This document shows, piece after piece, positions 55,217-64,000 of a stretch of 64,000 bases of DNA. The DNA comes from Alishewanella tabrizica (lineage in GTDB: Bacteria; Pseudomonadota; Gammaproteobacteria; Enterobacterales; Alteromonadaceae), in the NCBI RefSeq assembly GCF_014652375.1, contig NZ_BMYR01000008.1, forward strand, positions 1-64,000, read 5' to 3'. Under the pieces are notes generated by a model. The model saw nothing but the letters and a program-made list of their open reading frames with translations, was not told the origin of the DNA and did no database searches. The position numbers were made by a program, and so were the translations under genes. Each line of letters starts with the position of its first letter. Positions within the stretch are counted from its first letter, which is position 1.

Positions 55217-56482
55217 ATGGGAATTTTAGAATCTTACGGCCTTATTTTGATTATTTTGGCCGCCGTTTTTGGTTTTTTTATGGCGTACGGAGTGGGCGCA
55301 AATGATGTTGCTAACGCCATGGGTACCTCGGTAGGTTCCAAAGCGCTCACCATAAAACAAGCTATTATTATTGCTGCAATATTTGAGTTTGCTGGCGCCT
55401 ATTTAGCGGGTGGTTCGGTAACGTCGACTATACGCTCTGGCATTATTGATGCGGGTTATTTTACCGATGTACCGGAATTAATGGTTTTTGGTATGATTGG
55501 CGCGCTCTTGGCCGCAGGTACGTGGTTGCTAGTGGCCTCTTACTTTGGGTGGCCAGTATCAACAACGCATTCTATCGTAGGGGCTATTATCGGTTTTGCG
55601 TTAGTGGCGGTGGGCTCTGAAGCGGTTCAATGGGATAAAGTGACGGGTATCGTTGGCAGTTGGGTGGTAACACCATTTCTTGCTGGTATTTTGGCTTATC
55701 TTATTTTTATGAGTGCACAGCGTCTGATATTTGATACCGATAATCCGTTAGCCAATGCCAAAAAATATGTGCCTTTTTACATGGTGTTCGCTGGCTTTAT
55801 TATGTCATTGGTAACCATTCAAAAAGGCTTAACCCATGTGGGGTTAAATATCTCCACTGCGAATGGGATTTACTTGGCGTTATTAATTGGTGGTATTGTC
55901 GGCATAATTGGTAAAATTGCTATCTCACGCTTAAAGATTGATCCAGAAGCCGATAAAGAAATGCATTTTAATAATGTAGAGCGTATTTTTGGTATTTTGA
56001 TGATCACCACCGCATGTTGTATGGCGTTTGCGCATGGTTCTAATGATGTTGCGAATGCGATTGGTCCGGTGGCGGCGGTTGTGAGCGTTGTCACATCAGG
56101 TGGTGAAATTACTTCTCGCGCGACTTTAGCTCCGTGGATTTTACCGTTGGGCGCTATTGGTATTGTGATTGGTTTAGCGACGTTAGGCGCGCGTGTCATT
56201 AAAACCGTGGGAACTGCGATTACTCATTTAACGCCGAGTCGTGGTTTTGCCGCTGAATTATCTGCTGCGTCAACAGTAGTTATTGCCTCTGGCGCGGGGT
56301 TACCTATCTCTACTACACAAACTTTAGTAGGCGCCGTGTTGGGCGTGGGATTAGCCCGTGGAATCGCTGCGCTTAACTTAGGGGTAGTACGTAATATCTT
56401 TATTTCGTGGGTGATTACCTTACCTGTAGGTGCTGGATTAGCTATCGTGTTCTTTTATATTCTTAAAGTCATTTTTAGCTAA
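55217..56482 (+). CDS. pit: PiT family inorganic phosphate transporter
   Basis: A 421-aa low-affinity Pi symporter with about 10-11 helices. The duplicated PiT signatures are GVGANDVANAMGTSVGSKA near residues 25-43 and AHGSNDVANAIGPVAAV near 275-290. The paired GWPVSTTHSI and GLPISTTQTL motifs are also conserved. It is cotranscribed with the DUF47 gene. Low-affinity uptake beside two Pst systems completes the phosphate uptake set. Confidence 0.94.
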   Translation: MGILESYGLILIILAAVFGFFMAYGVGANDVANAMGTSVGSKALTIKQAIIIAAIFEFAGAYLAGGSVTSTIRSGIIDAGYFTDVPELMVFGMIGALLAAGTWLLVASYFGWPVSTTHSIVGAIIGFALVAVGSEAVQWDKVTGIVGSWVVTPFLAGILAYLIFMSAQRLIFDTDNPLANAKKYVPFYMVFAGFIMSLVTIQKGLTHVGLNISTANGIYLALLIGGIVGIIGKIAISRLKIDPEADKEMHFNNVERIFGILMITTACCMAFAHGSNDVANAIGPVAAVVSVVTSGGEITSRATLAPWILPLGAIGIVIGLATLGARVIKTVGTAITHLTPSRGFAAELSAASTVVIASGAGLPISTTQTLVGAVLGVGLARGIAALNLGVVRNIFISWVITLPVGAGLAIVFFYILKVIFS

Positions 56483-56507
56483 AGCAGCATACGCTAGGTG
56501 ACCTAAA

Positions 56508-56538
56508 CATAAGGCTGACATCTGTCAGCCTTATGTCT
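56508..56538 (+). terminator. Terminator after pit
   Basis: The 13-bp stem CATAAGGCTGACA/TGTCAGCCTTATG with a TC loop is followed by TCTTT. Confidence 0.8.
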
Positions 56539-56621
56539 TTCTGCAGAGCATAAACGACGCTAGATACTCGGTAGTATTAAGCACGTGAAGCTCTCACTTA
56601 AAGCCCAAATACAGTGTGTGA

Positions 56622-58106
56622 TTAATGTCCAAACATCTTATCAATCGCTTCTGGGTGATGCTGGGTCCCAAATTTGTCTACCAGTGTGGCACTCGCTTCA
56701 TTAAGCCCAATCAGTTCTACCATAATGCCCTTACGACGAAATTTTAAGAGGACATTATCTAATGAACTGATGGCTGTGATATCCCAAAAATGGGCTTTAC
56801 TGAGATCAATAGTCACATTATCCAACGCTTCATTACTGTCAAACGCTTTGCTAAATTGCTCTGCTGAGCTAAAAAAGACTTGGCCAATAACATAATAGTT
56901 CCGCTGGCGCTTTATATCGGTAAGCGTTGAATGGATATAAAGGATTTGGCTAATTTTGTTCGCAAAAAACAGCGCACTGAGTAGTACGCCTACTAATACC
57001 CCATAGGCAAGATTGTGAGTGACCACAACGACGGCAACAGTCGCAAGCATCACTATACTTGAGCTTATAGGATGGGTGGTTAAATCACGCACCGATTGCC
57101 AACTAAAGGTACCGACAGACACCATAATCATTACGGCAACCAATGCCGCCATAGGGATCATGCCAACCCATTTATCCAAAAAGACCACAAAAATGAGTAG
57201 CAATATTCCTGCAACTAGGGTCGATAAGCGGGTTCGACCACCTGATTTCACATTAATGATCGACTGCCCAATCATGGCGCAACCGGCCATACCGCCGATT
57301 AAACCTGAGCCAATATTAGCCACACCCTGACCGACACATTCGCGGTTTTTATCACTGCTAGTATCAGTAAGATCATCAACAATAGTGGCGGTCATTAAGG
57401 ATTCTAAAATACCCACAATCGCCAGTGCTAACGCATAGGGAAAGATAATTTGTAAGGTTGTAAAATTCAGTGGGACGTCTGGCCAGAGAAAAATAGGCAA
57501 GCTATCAGGTAACTCGCCCATATCGGCCACGGTACGAATATCCAAATCAAAGTACAGCGCTAATGCTGTTAATACCACAATACACACCAGCGGCGAAGGA
57601 ATGGCCTTGGTAACATACGGAAACAGATAAATAATGGCCAGGCCAAGTGCTGTCATGCCATAGACCGTAGTGCTGCCGTAGGTGCCGCTTAATTCAGGTA
57701 ACTGTGCCATAAAAATCAATATGGCTAGGGCATTAACAAAGCCGGTGACTACCGAGCGCGAGACAAAGCGCATTAAATCACCGAGTTTTAAAAACCCAAA
57801 AATTATTTGAATAACACCCGTTAGCAGGGTAGCGGCCAATAAATATTCCAAGCCATGTTCTTTTACCAGCGTAATCATAAGCAGTGCCATCGCGCCGGTC
57901 GCTGCCGAGATCATTGCTGGGCGGGCACCGGTAAAAGCAATAATGACACAGATAGCAAAGGACGCGTATAAACCGACTTTGGGATCAACGCCAGCGATAA
58001 TAGAAAAGGCAATGGCTTCAGGGATCAGGGCCAAGGCGACCACAAGGGCAGATAACAGATCAGCTTTGGTGTTAGAGAACCAGTGCTGCTGGATAGATTT
58101 CAACAT
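56622..58106 (-). CDS. SulP family anion transporter with STAS domain
   Basis: A 494-aa protein with about 12 helices (SALVVALALIPEAIAFS, GARPAMISAATGAMALL, MAGCAMIGQSIINVKSGG) and a C-terminal STAS domain (about 395-485, with VTIDLSKAHFWDITAISSLDN). The family moves sulfate, bicarbonate or other anions; the substrate is not evident. The start MLKSIQQ is chosen because GGAAAT lies upstream. It lies just outside the Pho island and has no Pho box I can see. Confidence 0.88.
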   Translation of the reverse strand: MLKSIQQHWFSNTKADLLSALVVALALIPEAIAFSIIAGVDPKVGLYASFAICVIIAFTGARPAMISAATGAMALLMITLVKEHGLEYLLAATLLTGVIQIIFGFLKLGDLMRFVSRSVVTGFVNALAILIFMAQLPELSGTYGSTTVYGMTALGLAIIYLFPYVTKAIPSPLVCIVVLTALALYFDLDIRTVADMGELPDSLPIFLWPDVPLNFTTLQIIFPYALALAIVGILESLMTATIVDDLTDTSSDKNRECVGQGVANIGSGLIGGMAGCAMIGQSIINVKSGGRTRLSTLVAGILLLIFVVFLDKWVGMIPMAALVAVMIMVSVGTFSWQSVRDLTTHPISSSIVMLATVAVVVVTHNLAYGVLVGVLLSALFFANKISQILYIHSTLTDIKRQRNYYVIGQVFFSSAEQFSKAFDSNEALDNVTIDLSKAHFWDITAISSLDNVLLKFRRKGIMVELIGLNEASATLVDKFGTQHHPEAIDKMFGH

Positions 58107-58535
58107 AACATTTCCAATCAAAAAAACTTACCGATAGTAAGCCGGAACGCAGATTAACAGGCATTGCAGTAAAGTTGCCCTGAGTACCCATTTTCACAAC
58201 TTTTTTTGCAATATAGTATTCTGTATTGTTAATTACACCGGCCTATCCTCACTGATTGAAAATCACTCAATGCTAAAATTAAAAAGGCATTATAGCGTAA
58301 TTTTTGACTAGAAATCGAACTAAAAATTGCACTTCGAATGAAATGTTATGCGAAGGCTTCGTTTGTGCATATTTGGTATCGTTTTTTGGTGATTTTTTGC
58401 TCGCGTATTCATCGTTACCTACAATAGCGCAGCATAACCGCAATGTTGCGATGAATAAGCTTGATTCTCGGACATTGAAGGCGTAACTTAATCATAATTT
58501 ACATCTAAACGAGTTAACTTTAATCGGAATAAAGC
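58107..58535. other. Gene-free interval between the SulP gene and oxyR
   Basis: A short open frame here (58304-58486) has no ribosome site and no recognisable protein. AT-rich stretches likely include promoters for both divergent genes, but no box is assigned. Confidence 0.45.
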
Positions 58536-59453
58536 ATGAAAAGGTTACCGAGTATTAAGCAGTTACAGTATTTAATGGCATTACATGAGCATCAACATTT
58601 TGGTCGTGCCGCAGACGCTTGTTATGTTGGGCAGTCAACCTTAAGTGCCGCGATAGCTAATTTAGAAGAAACCATGGAAACCCAGTTATTAGAGCGTGAT
58701 CACAAAACCTTTATTTTTACGCCCTTAGGTGAAGATGTGGTGCGCTTATCTCGGCAAATCATTGAGCAATGCGAAGAGCTGAGTGATTACGCAAAATCGC
58801 AAGGTAAGCCAATGACCGGGCCCTTTAGATTAGGTTGTATTCCGACGATTGCGCCTTTTGTACTTGGCGAAGTGATGACCCTGTGTCGTGAGCGTTATCC
58901 CGATTTACAATTATTGCTCCGCGAAGACACGTCTGAAAACTCCTTACATGCGTTAAGTGAAGGCCGCTTAGATATGGTGTTATTGGCTTTACCGTATGAA
59001 ACAGGCGCGATGCATACCGAAATTTTAGGCCAAGATATGTTTAATCTGGTGCTACACAAAGATTGGCAAGATCGCGGTTTTAACAAAGATATTAATCAGT
59101 GGCCGGATGAAAGCATCTTTTTGCTAGAGCGTGAACACTGTTTAACTGGACATGCTGTAAAAGCCTGTGAATTGGAAGATAGTCGTAAAGTGAACCCGTT
59201 TTTTGCGACCAGTTTGCATACCTTAACGCAAATGGTGAATAACAAACTGGGGGTAACCTTTATGCCGCAAATGGCCATTAATAGCGGCGTGTTAGAGGGC
59301 ACAGAATTGATTAGCCAACCTGCCGTTGCCGGCAATGCCTATCGTGATATTGGTGTAGTATGGCGGCCTACGTCGAGCAAAGCGCGTAGCTACCAGCTAA
59401 TGGCCGCATTAATTAAAGAAGTGCTCGCAAAAAAGTGCCGCAATACCGAGTGA
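58536..59453 (+). CDS. oxyR: Hydrogen peroxide-sensing regulator OxyR
   Basis: A 305-aa LysR-type regulator: an N-terminal winged helix-turn-helix (PSIKQLQYLMALHEHQHFGRA region, residues 5-65) and a C-terminal sensor domain. Cys202 and Cys211 (HCLTGHAVKAC) match the redox pair of OxyR, nine residues apart. Oxidation by peroxide would form the disulfide that activates catalase and peroxiredoxin genes. No target gene is adjacent. Confidence 0.93.
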   Translation: MKRLPSIKQLQYLMALHEHQHFGRAADACYVGQSTLSAAIANLEETMETQLLERDHKTFIFTPLGEDVVRLSRQIIEQCEELSDYAKSQGKPMTGPFRLGCIPTIAPFVLGEVMTLCRERYPDLQLLLREDTSENSLHALSEGRLDMVLLALPYETGAMHTEILGQDMFNLVLHKDWQDRGFNKDINQWPDESIFLLEREHCLTGHAVKACELEDSRKVNPFFATSLHTLTQMVNNKLGVTFMPQMAINSGVLEGTELISQPAVAGNAYRDIGVVWRPTSSKARSYQLMAALIKEVLAKKCRNTE

Positions 59454-59514
59454 CTTTGCTACTATAGCGCCGCCGGATTTGGCCGGTAAAGCCAGAGAAA
59501 AGTGAGACCCTACT

Positions 59515-60540
59515 ATGTTAGTCAAAGAGTTTAGTTTTGAGCTGCCTGAGCAGCTCATTGCCAGCCAACCGCAGGCAGAACGCTCTGCCAGTCGTTTGTT
59601 AGTGATGGACCGCCAGAGTGGCGCTTTACAACACCACATTTTTAAAGACATTCTGCAGTTAATTAATCCCGGTGATTTATTGATTTTTAATAATACCCGG
59701 GTGATTCCAGCGCGTTTATTTGGGGAAAAAAGCTCCGGTGGCAAAGTCGAAGTGCTCGTTGAGCGCTTGTTGCACGGGCAACGTTTTTTGGCACATATTC
59801 GCGCCAGTAAAGCACCAAAACCGGGAACGGAATTGCTGTTAGAGAATTCTGCCCGAGTGGTTATGCAACAGCGGCATGATACGCTGTTTGAGTTGGAGTT
59901 ATTAGGCGACGAGCCGGTGTTGGCGATGTTAGAACGCTTAGGGCATATGCCATTACCGCCCTACATTGCACGCCCCGATACCGAAGAAGATAAAGCCCGT
60001 TATCAAACCGTTTATAATGCTAAACCTGGTGCTGTTGCCGCACCGACCGCTGGGCTGCACTTTGATCAACCCTTGCTTGATCAGCTACGTGCAAAAGGGG
60101 TGGAATTTGCTTTTGTCACCTTGCATGTGGGCGCTGGGACCTTTCAGCCGGTTCGCGTGGATTCGGTGTTAGAGCATAAAATGCATGCAGAATATATCGA
60201 GGTTGATAAAACCGTAGTGGACGCCGTGGCAGCCTGTAAAGCCCGTGGTAACAAAGTGATAGCCGTAGGCACCACATCAGTGCGCTCGTTAGAGTCGGCG
60301 GCACAGCAACATGGTGGGGAATTAAAACCTTATCAGGGTGATACGCAAATCTTTATTTATCCCGGTTACACATTTAAGGTCATTGACAGTTTAATCACTA
60401 ACTTTCACTTACCCGAATCGACGTTAATTATGCTGGTATCGGCGTTTAGTTGTCGCGACTATGTGATGCAGGCTTATGAAACAGCCATTGCCGAGCAGTA
60501 TCGGTTTTACTCTTATGGTGATGCCATGTTTATTCGCTAA
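59515..60540 (+). CDS. queA: tRNA preQ1(34) S-adenosylmethionine ribosyltransferase-isomerase
   Basis: A 341-aa enzyme converting preQ1 in tRNA to epoxyqueuosine with S-adenosylmethionine as ribosyl donor. Family features: FDYELP-type N-terminus ([14 protein letters not shown]), [32 protein letters not shown] and [17 protein letters not shown]. It is followed by tgt, the preceding pathway step, as in most gammaproteobacteria. Length normal. Confidence 0.96.
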   Translation: MLVKEFSFELPEQLIASQPQAERSASRLLVMDRQSGALQHHIFKDILQLINPGDLLIFNNTRVIPARLFGEKSSGGKVEVLVERLLHGQRFLAHIRASKAPKPGTELLLENSARVVMQQRHDTLFELELLGDEPVLAMLERLGHMPLPPYIARPDTEEDKARYQTVYNAKPGAVAAPTAGLHFDQPLLDQLRAKGVEFAFVTLHVGAGTFQPVRVDSVLEHKMHAEYIEVDKTVVDAVAACKARGNKVIAVGTTSVRSLESAAQQHGGELKPYQGDTQIFIYPGYTFKVIDSLITNFHLPESTLIMLVSAFSCRDYVMQAYETAIAEQYRFYSYGDAMFIR

Positions 60541-60630
60541 TGGATGAATAGTTAAGCCTAAGCGCGATTACTGATATAATAGCACCCTGCAGGTTGACCA
60601 CAGTAAAGGGTTAACCGCGTTAAAAATGAA

Positions 60631-60653
60631 TGGCCAGACTGTTTTTCTGGCCA
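60631..60653 (+). other. Hairpin just upstream of the tgt ribosome site
   Basis: TGGCCAGA and TCTGGCCA pair around a 7-base CTGTTTT loop, ending 2-3 bases before AGAGG. It could affect tgt translation or transcript end; no evidence beyond the structure. Confidence 0.4.
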
Positions 60654-60663
60654 AAAGAGGTAG

Positions 60664-61800
<1,137 letters not shown>

Positions 61801-61827
61801 CTTTTTAAAACAATTGAGGGGATTTTT

Positions 61828-62163
61828 ATGAGTTTATTTATTAGCCAAGCTTACGCTGACACTGCCGCTGCACCACAAGGTGGCGGTTGGGATTTAATTA
61901 TCATGTTGCTGGCGTTTGGTTTAATTTTTTATTTTTTAATTTACCGTCCGCAAGCAAAACGCGTAAAAGAACACCGTAATTTGATGAGTGCTTTAGGCAA
62001 AGGCGACGAAGTATTAACACAAGGCGGGATTGTTGGACGCATCAGCAAAATTGCTGAAGACAAAGACTTTATCGTTGTTGCGTTAAACGACACTACAGAA
62101 GTGACTGTGCAGAAGTCTGCTGTCAGTGCTGTGTTGCCAAAAGGTACCTTAAAGTCGTTATAA
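61828..62163 (+). CDS. yajC: Preprotein translocase subunit YajC
   Basis: A 111-aa inner-membrane protein with one membrane helix (about 24-45, [17 protein letters not shown]) and a cytoplasmic C-terminal part ([15 protein letters not shown]). It associates with SecDF-SecYEG. It lies 28 bases before secD and has a GAGGGG ribosome site. Confidence 0.95.
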   Translation: MSLFISQAYADTAAAPQGGGWDLIIMLLAFGLIFYFLIYRPQAKRVKEHRNLMSALGKGDEVLTQGGIVGRISKIAEDKDFIVVALNDTTEVTVQKSAVSAVLPKGTLKSL

Positions 62164-62191
62164 GCGGCGCTTTTATCGAAAGGATGTTTTT

Positions 62192-64000
62192 GTGTTAAAC
62201 CAAAATCCGCTTTGGCGCTACCTTGTTGTTATCGGGGTACTGCTGCTGGCATTAGTGTATGCCATGCCCAATTTATATCCGGAGGATCCGGCATTAAACA
62301 TCAACGCAACACGCGGGGGTGTGGTGTCGGAAACCACGCGACAACAGTTAGAAGAACGCTTAACCGCGTCGGGTATCACGCCTAAAGCGGTTACGTTAGA
62401 AAATGGTCAGGTATTAGTGCGATTTCAATCGGCTGAAGATCAGCTGCGTGGACGCCAAGTTGCCACCGAATTGCTCGGAAATGTGAACTATGTTTCTGCG
62501 TTAAACTTAGTTCCTACCACACCGGCTTGGTTAGCGGCTATCGGTGCTAGCCCTATGAAATTAGGCTTAGATTTACGTGGTGGTGTCCATTTTTTAATGG
62601 CCGTAGATATGAAAGCGGCCTTAGATAAAAACATTAACGATCTGACACAAGCATTTCGGGCCGATTTACGTGAGGCTCGGGTGCGGTATCGCTCAGTATC
62701 GGCTGATGTTGAACGCGGTCAAGTGCAAATTTTATTGCGCTCAGCCGAAGATGTATTAGCGGCTCGTACTGCGTTAAGTCAGCTGGATCGTGAATATGTT
62801 TTTACCGATGGCGCTGCTGAGTTTAGTTTAAATGTGAGTTTAAGCGAAAACCGTATTCGTGAAATTCGGGAATACGCGCTGGAACAAAACATTACCATTA
62901 TTCGTAATCGGGTAAATGAGATTGGTGTTGCGGAACCGCTGGTGCAGCGTCAAGGCGCTGATCGTATTATCGTGCAATTACCTGGTGTACAAGATCCGGC
63001 GCAAGCGAAAGAGATTTTAGGGGCAACCGCCACGTTAGAGTTTCGTCTGGTTGATGAGCAAGGTGATTTAGCGGCGGCCTTAAATGGTCGTTTACCGCCA
63101 GGCTCGTCGTTATATACCGATCGTAATGGTCAGCCATACTTACTGGAAAACCGGGTTATGCTGACGGGTGAGCATATAACGAACGCCAGTTCGAGTTATG
63201 ATGAATACAGCCAGCCGCAGGTGAATATTTCACTTGATGCACAAGGCGGTAACCTCCTGTCAGTGGCCACGCGGGATTCCATTGGTCGGCGTATGGCGAC
63301 GGTGTTTATTGAGTATAAACCGGGCGAGGAATTACAAGCAGACGGTACGCCAGTGTTAATCAAACAAGAAGAAGTGATTAATGCGGCTACGATTCAAGCA
63401 CGTTTAGGACGTAGTTTCCGGATCACCGGTATCGGTAACCCAGCAGAAGCACAAAACCTAGCACTGTTACTGCGCGCAGGTGCCTTAATTGCACCAACAC
63501 AAATCATTGAAGAGCGTACTATTGGTCCAAGCTTAGGGCAGGAAAATATCGATTTAGGTATGACTGCTATTATGTGGGGCATGGTCGTAGTGCTGATCTT
63601 TATGGTGATTTACTATCGTGCGTTTGGGCTTATTGCGAACCTGGCGTTAGTGGCTAACTTAGTTTTGATTGTTGGTATTATGTCAATGATCCCAGGGGCT
63701 ACGCTGACCTTGCCGGGTATGGCAGGTATTGTGTTAACGGTAGGGATGGCGGTTGATGCCAACGTGCTTATTTTTGAGCGGATCCGCGAAGAATTGGCTG
63801 ATGGCCGTTCGGTACAGCAGGCCATTCATCAAGGCTATGATCGTGCTTTTGCTACCATTGCCGACTCTAACGTTACGACCCTATTAGTTGCGTTGATACT
63901 CTTTGGCATTGGTACCGGTCCGGTCAAAGGCTTTGCGATAACCTTAGCGATTGGTATTTTAACGTCTATTTTTACCTCAGTAGTGGGTACCCGCTTACTG
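62192..64000 (+). CDS. secD: Protein translocase subunit SecD (3' end outside window)
   Basis: A GTG-initiated frame, with AAAGGA about 8 bases upstream, runs 603 codons to the right edge without a stop. E. coli SecD has about 615 residues, so only a short C-terminal tail is missing. Features: N-terminal helix (about 8-28), the periplasmic P1 region ([10 protein letters not shown]), [16 protein letters not shown] segment ([18 protein letters not shown]), and the RND-like helices ([30 protein letters not shown]). It uses the proton gradient to pull secreted proteins through SecYEG. Confidence 0.95.
   Translation, partial: MLNQNPLWRYLVVIGVLLLALVYAMPNLYPEDPALNINATRGGVVSETTRQQLEERLTASGITPKAVTLENGQVLVRFQSAEDQLRGRQVATELLGNVNYVSALNLVPTTPAWLAAIGASPMKLGLDLRGGVHFLMAVDMKAALDKNINDLTQAFRADLREARVRYRSVSADVERGQVQILLRSAEDVLAARTALSQLDREYVFTDGAAEFSLNVSLSENRIREIREYALEQNITIIRNRVNEIGVAEPLVQRQGADRIIVQLPGVQDPAQAKEILGATATLEFRLVDEQGDLAAALNGRLPPGSSLYTDRNGQPYLLENRVMLTGEHITNASSSYDEYSQPQVNISLDAQGGNLLSVATRDSIGRRMATVFIEYKPGEELQADGTPVLIKQEEVINAATIQARLGRSFRITGIGNPAEAQNLALLLRAGALIAPTQIIEERTIGPSLGQENIDLGMTAIMWGMVVVLIFMVIYYRAFGLIANLALVANLVLIVGIMSMIPGATLTLPGMAGIVLTVGMAVDANVLIFERIREELADGRSVQQAIHQGYDRAFATIADSNVTTLLVALILFGIGTGPVKGFAITLAIGILTSIFTSVVGTRLL

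Noticed and set aside
58304-58486. 60-codon open frame before oxyR
   Set aside because: No plausible start context and no recognisable product; it lies in promoter DNA.

Overview
The window is a chromosomal segment of a Gram-negative gammaproteobacterium. Conserved gene orders (gpmI-envC-yibQ, yibN-grxC-secB-gpsA, glnA-glnL-glnG, queA-tgt-yajC-secD), a TonB-dependent receptor, a periplasmic HiPIP and an integron-like cassette array together suggest an aquatic Alteromonadales-type bacterium close to Rheinheimera. The genus is an inference from protein style and synteny, not a measured match.

Bases 1 to about 4,920 look like the distal part of a chromosomal integron. Nine small co-directional genes of unknown function are separated by attC-like sites, two of which share an identical 44-nt stretch. 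Most products are predicted to enter the membrane or the periplasm. One cassette appears split by a frameshift in an A-run, and a decayed copy of another cassette gene lies nearby. No integrase is visible; from the cassette orientation it should lie to the left of the window.

From 5.3 to 27.5 kb the content is housekeeping: a Dabb-domain protein, yibQ/envC/gpmI, yibN/grxC/secB/gpsA, a degenerate GGDEF-EAL protein, trmL, pldB, the Cpx envelope-stress system (cpxA, cpxR, divergent cpxP with a CpxR-box candidate), the nitrogen regulation unit (glnG, glnL, a DUF4124 gene, glnA) with NtrC-type palindromes and a sigma-54 promoter, bipA, a DUF819 membrane protein and a HiPIP.

From 27.6 to 56.5 kb lies a phosphate (Pho) island: a chemoreceptor, pstS-pstC-pstA-pstB, a porin, a small lipoprotein, a TonB-dependent receptor with a large internally duplicated lipoprotein, phoB-phoR, ppk-ppx, gcvR, a second pstS-pstC-pstA-pstB followed by phoU, then a DUF47 protein and a PiT transporter. 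Nine Pho-box-like sites (two 7-bp half-sites 11 bp apart) can be read by eye in front of the chemoreceptor, pstS, pstC, the porin, the small lipoprotein, phoB, ppk, the second pstS and the second pstB. The likely logic is Pi sensing and taxis, outer-membrane entry, two high-affinity ABC importers, a low-affinity importer, polyphosphate storage and PhoBR/PhoU control.

From 56.6 kb to the end come a SulP transporter, oxyR, and queA-tgt-yajC-secD; secD is cut by the right edge. The most unusual candidates are the receptor/duplicated-lipoprotein pair with three 17-bp repeats upstream, the Pho-box-preceded chemoreceptor, the PstC with a large periplasmic insert, and the cassette array.
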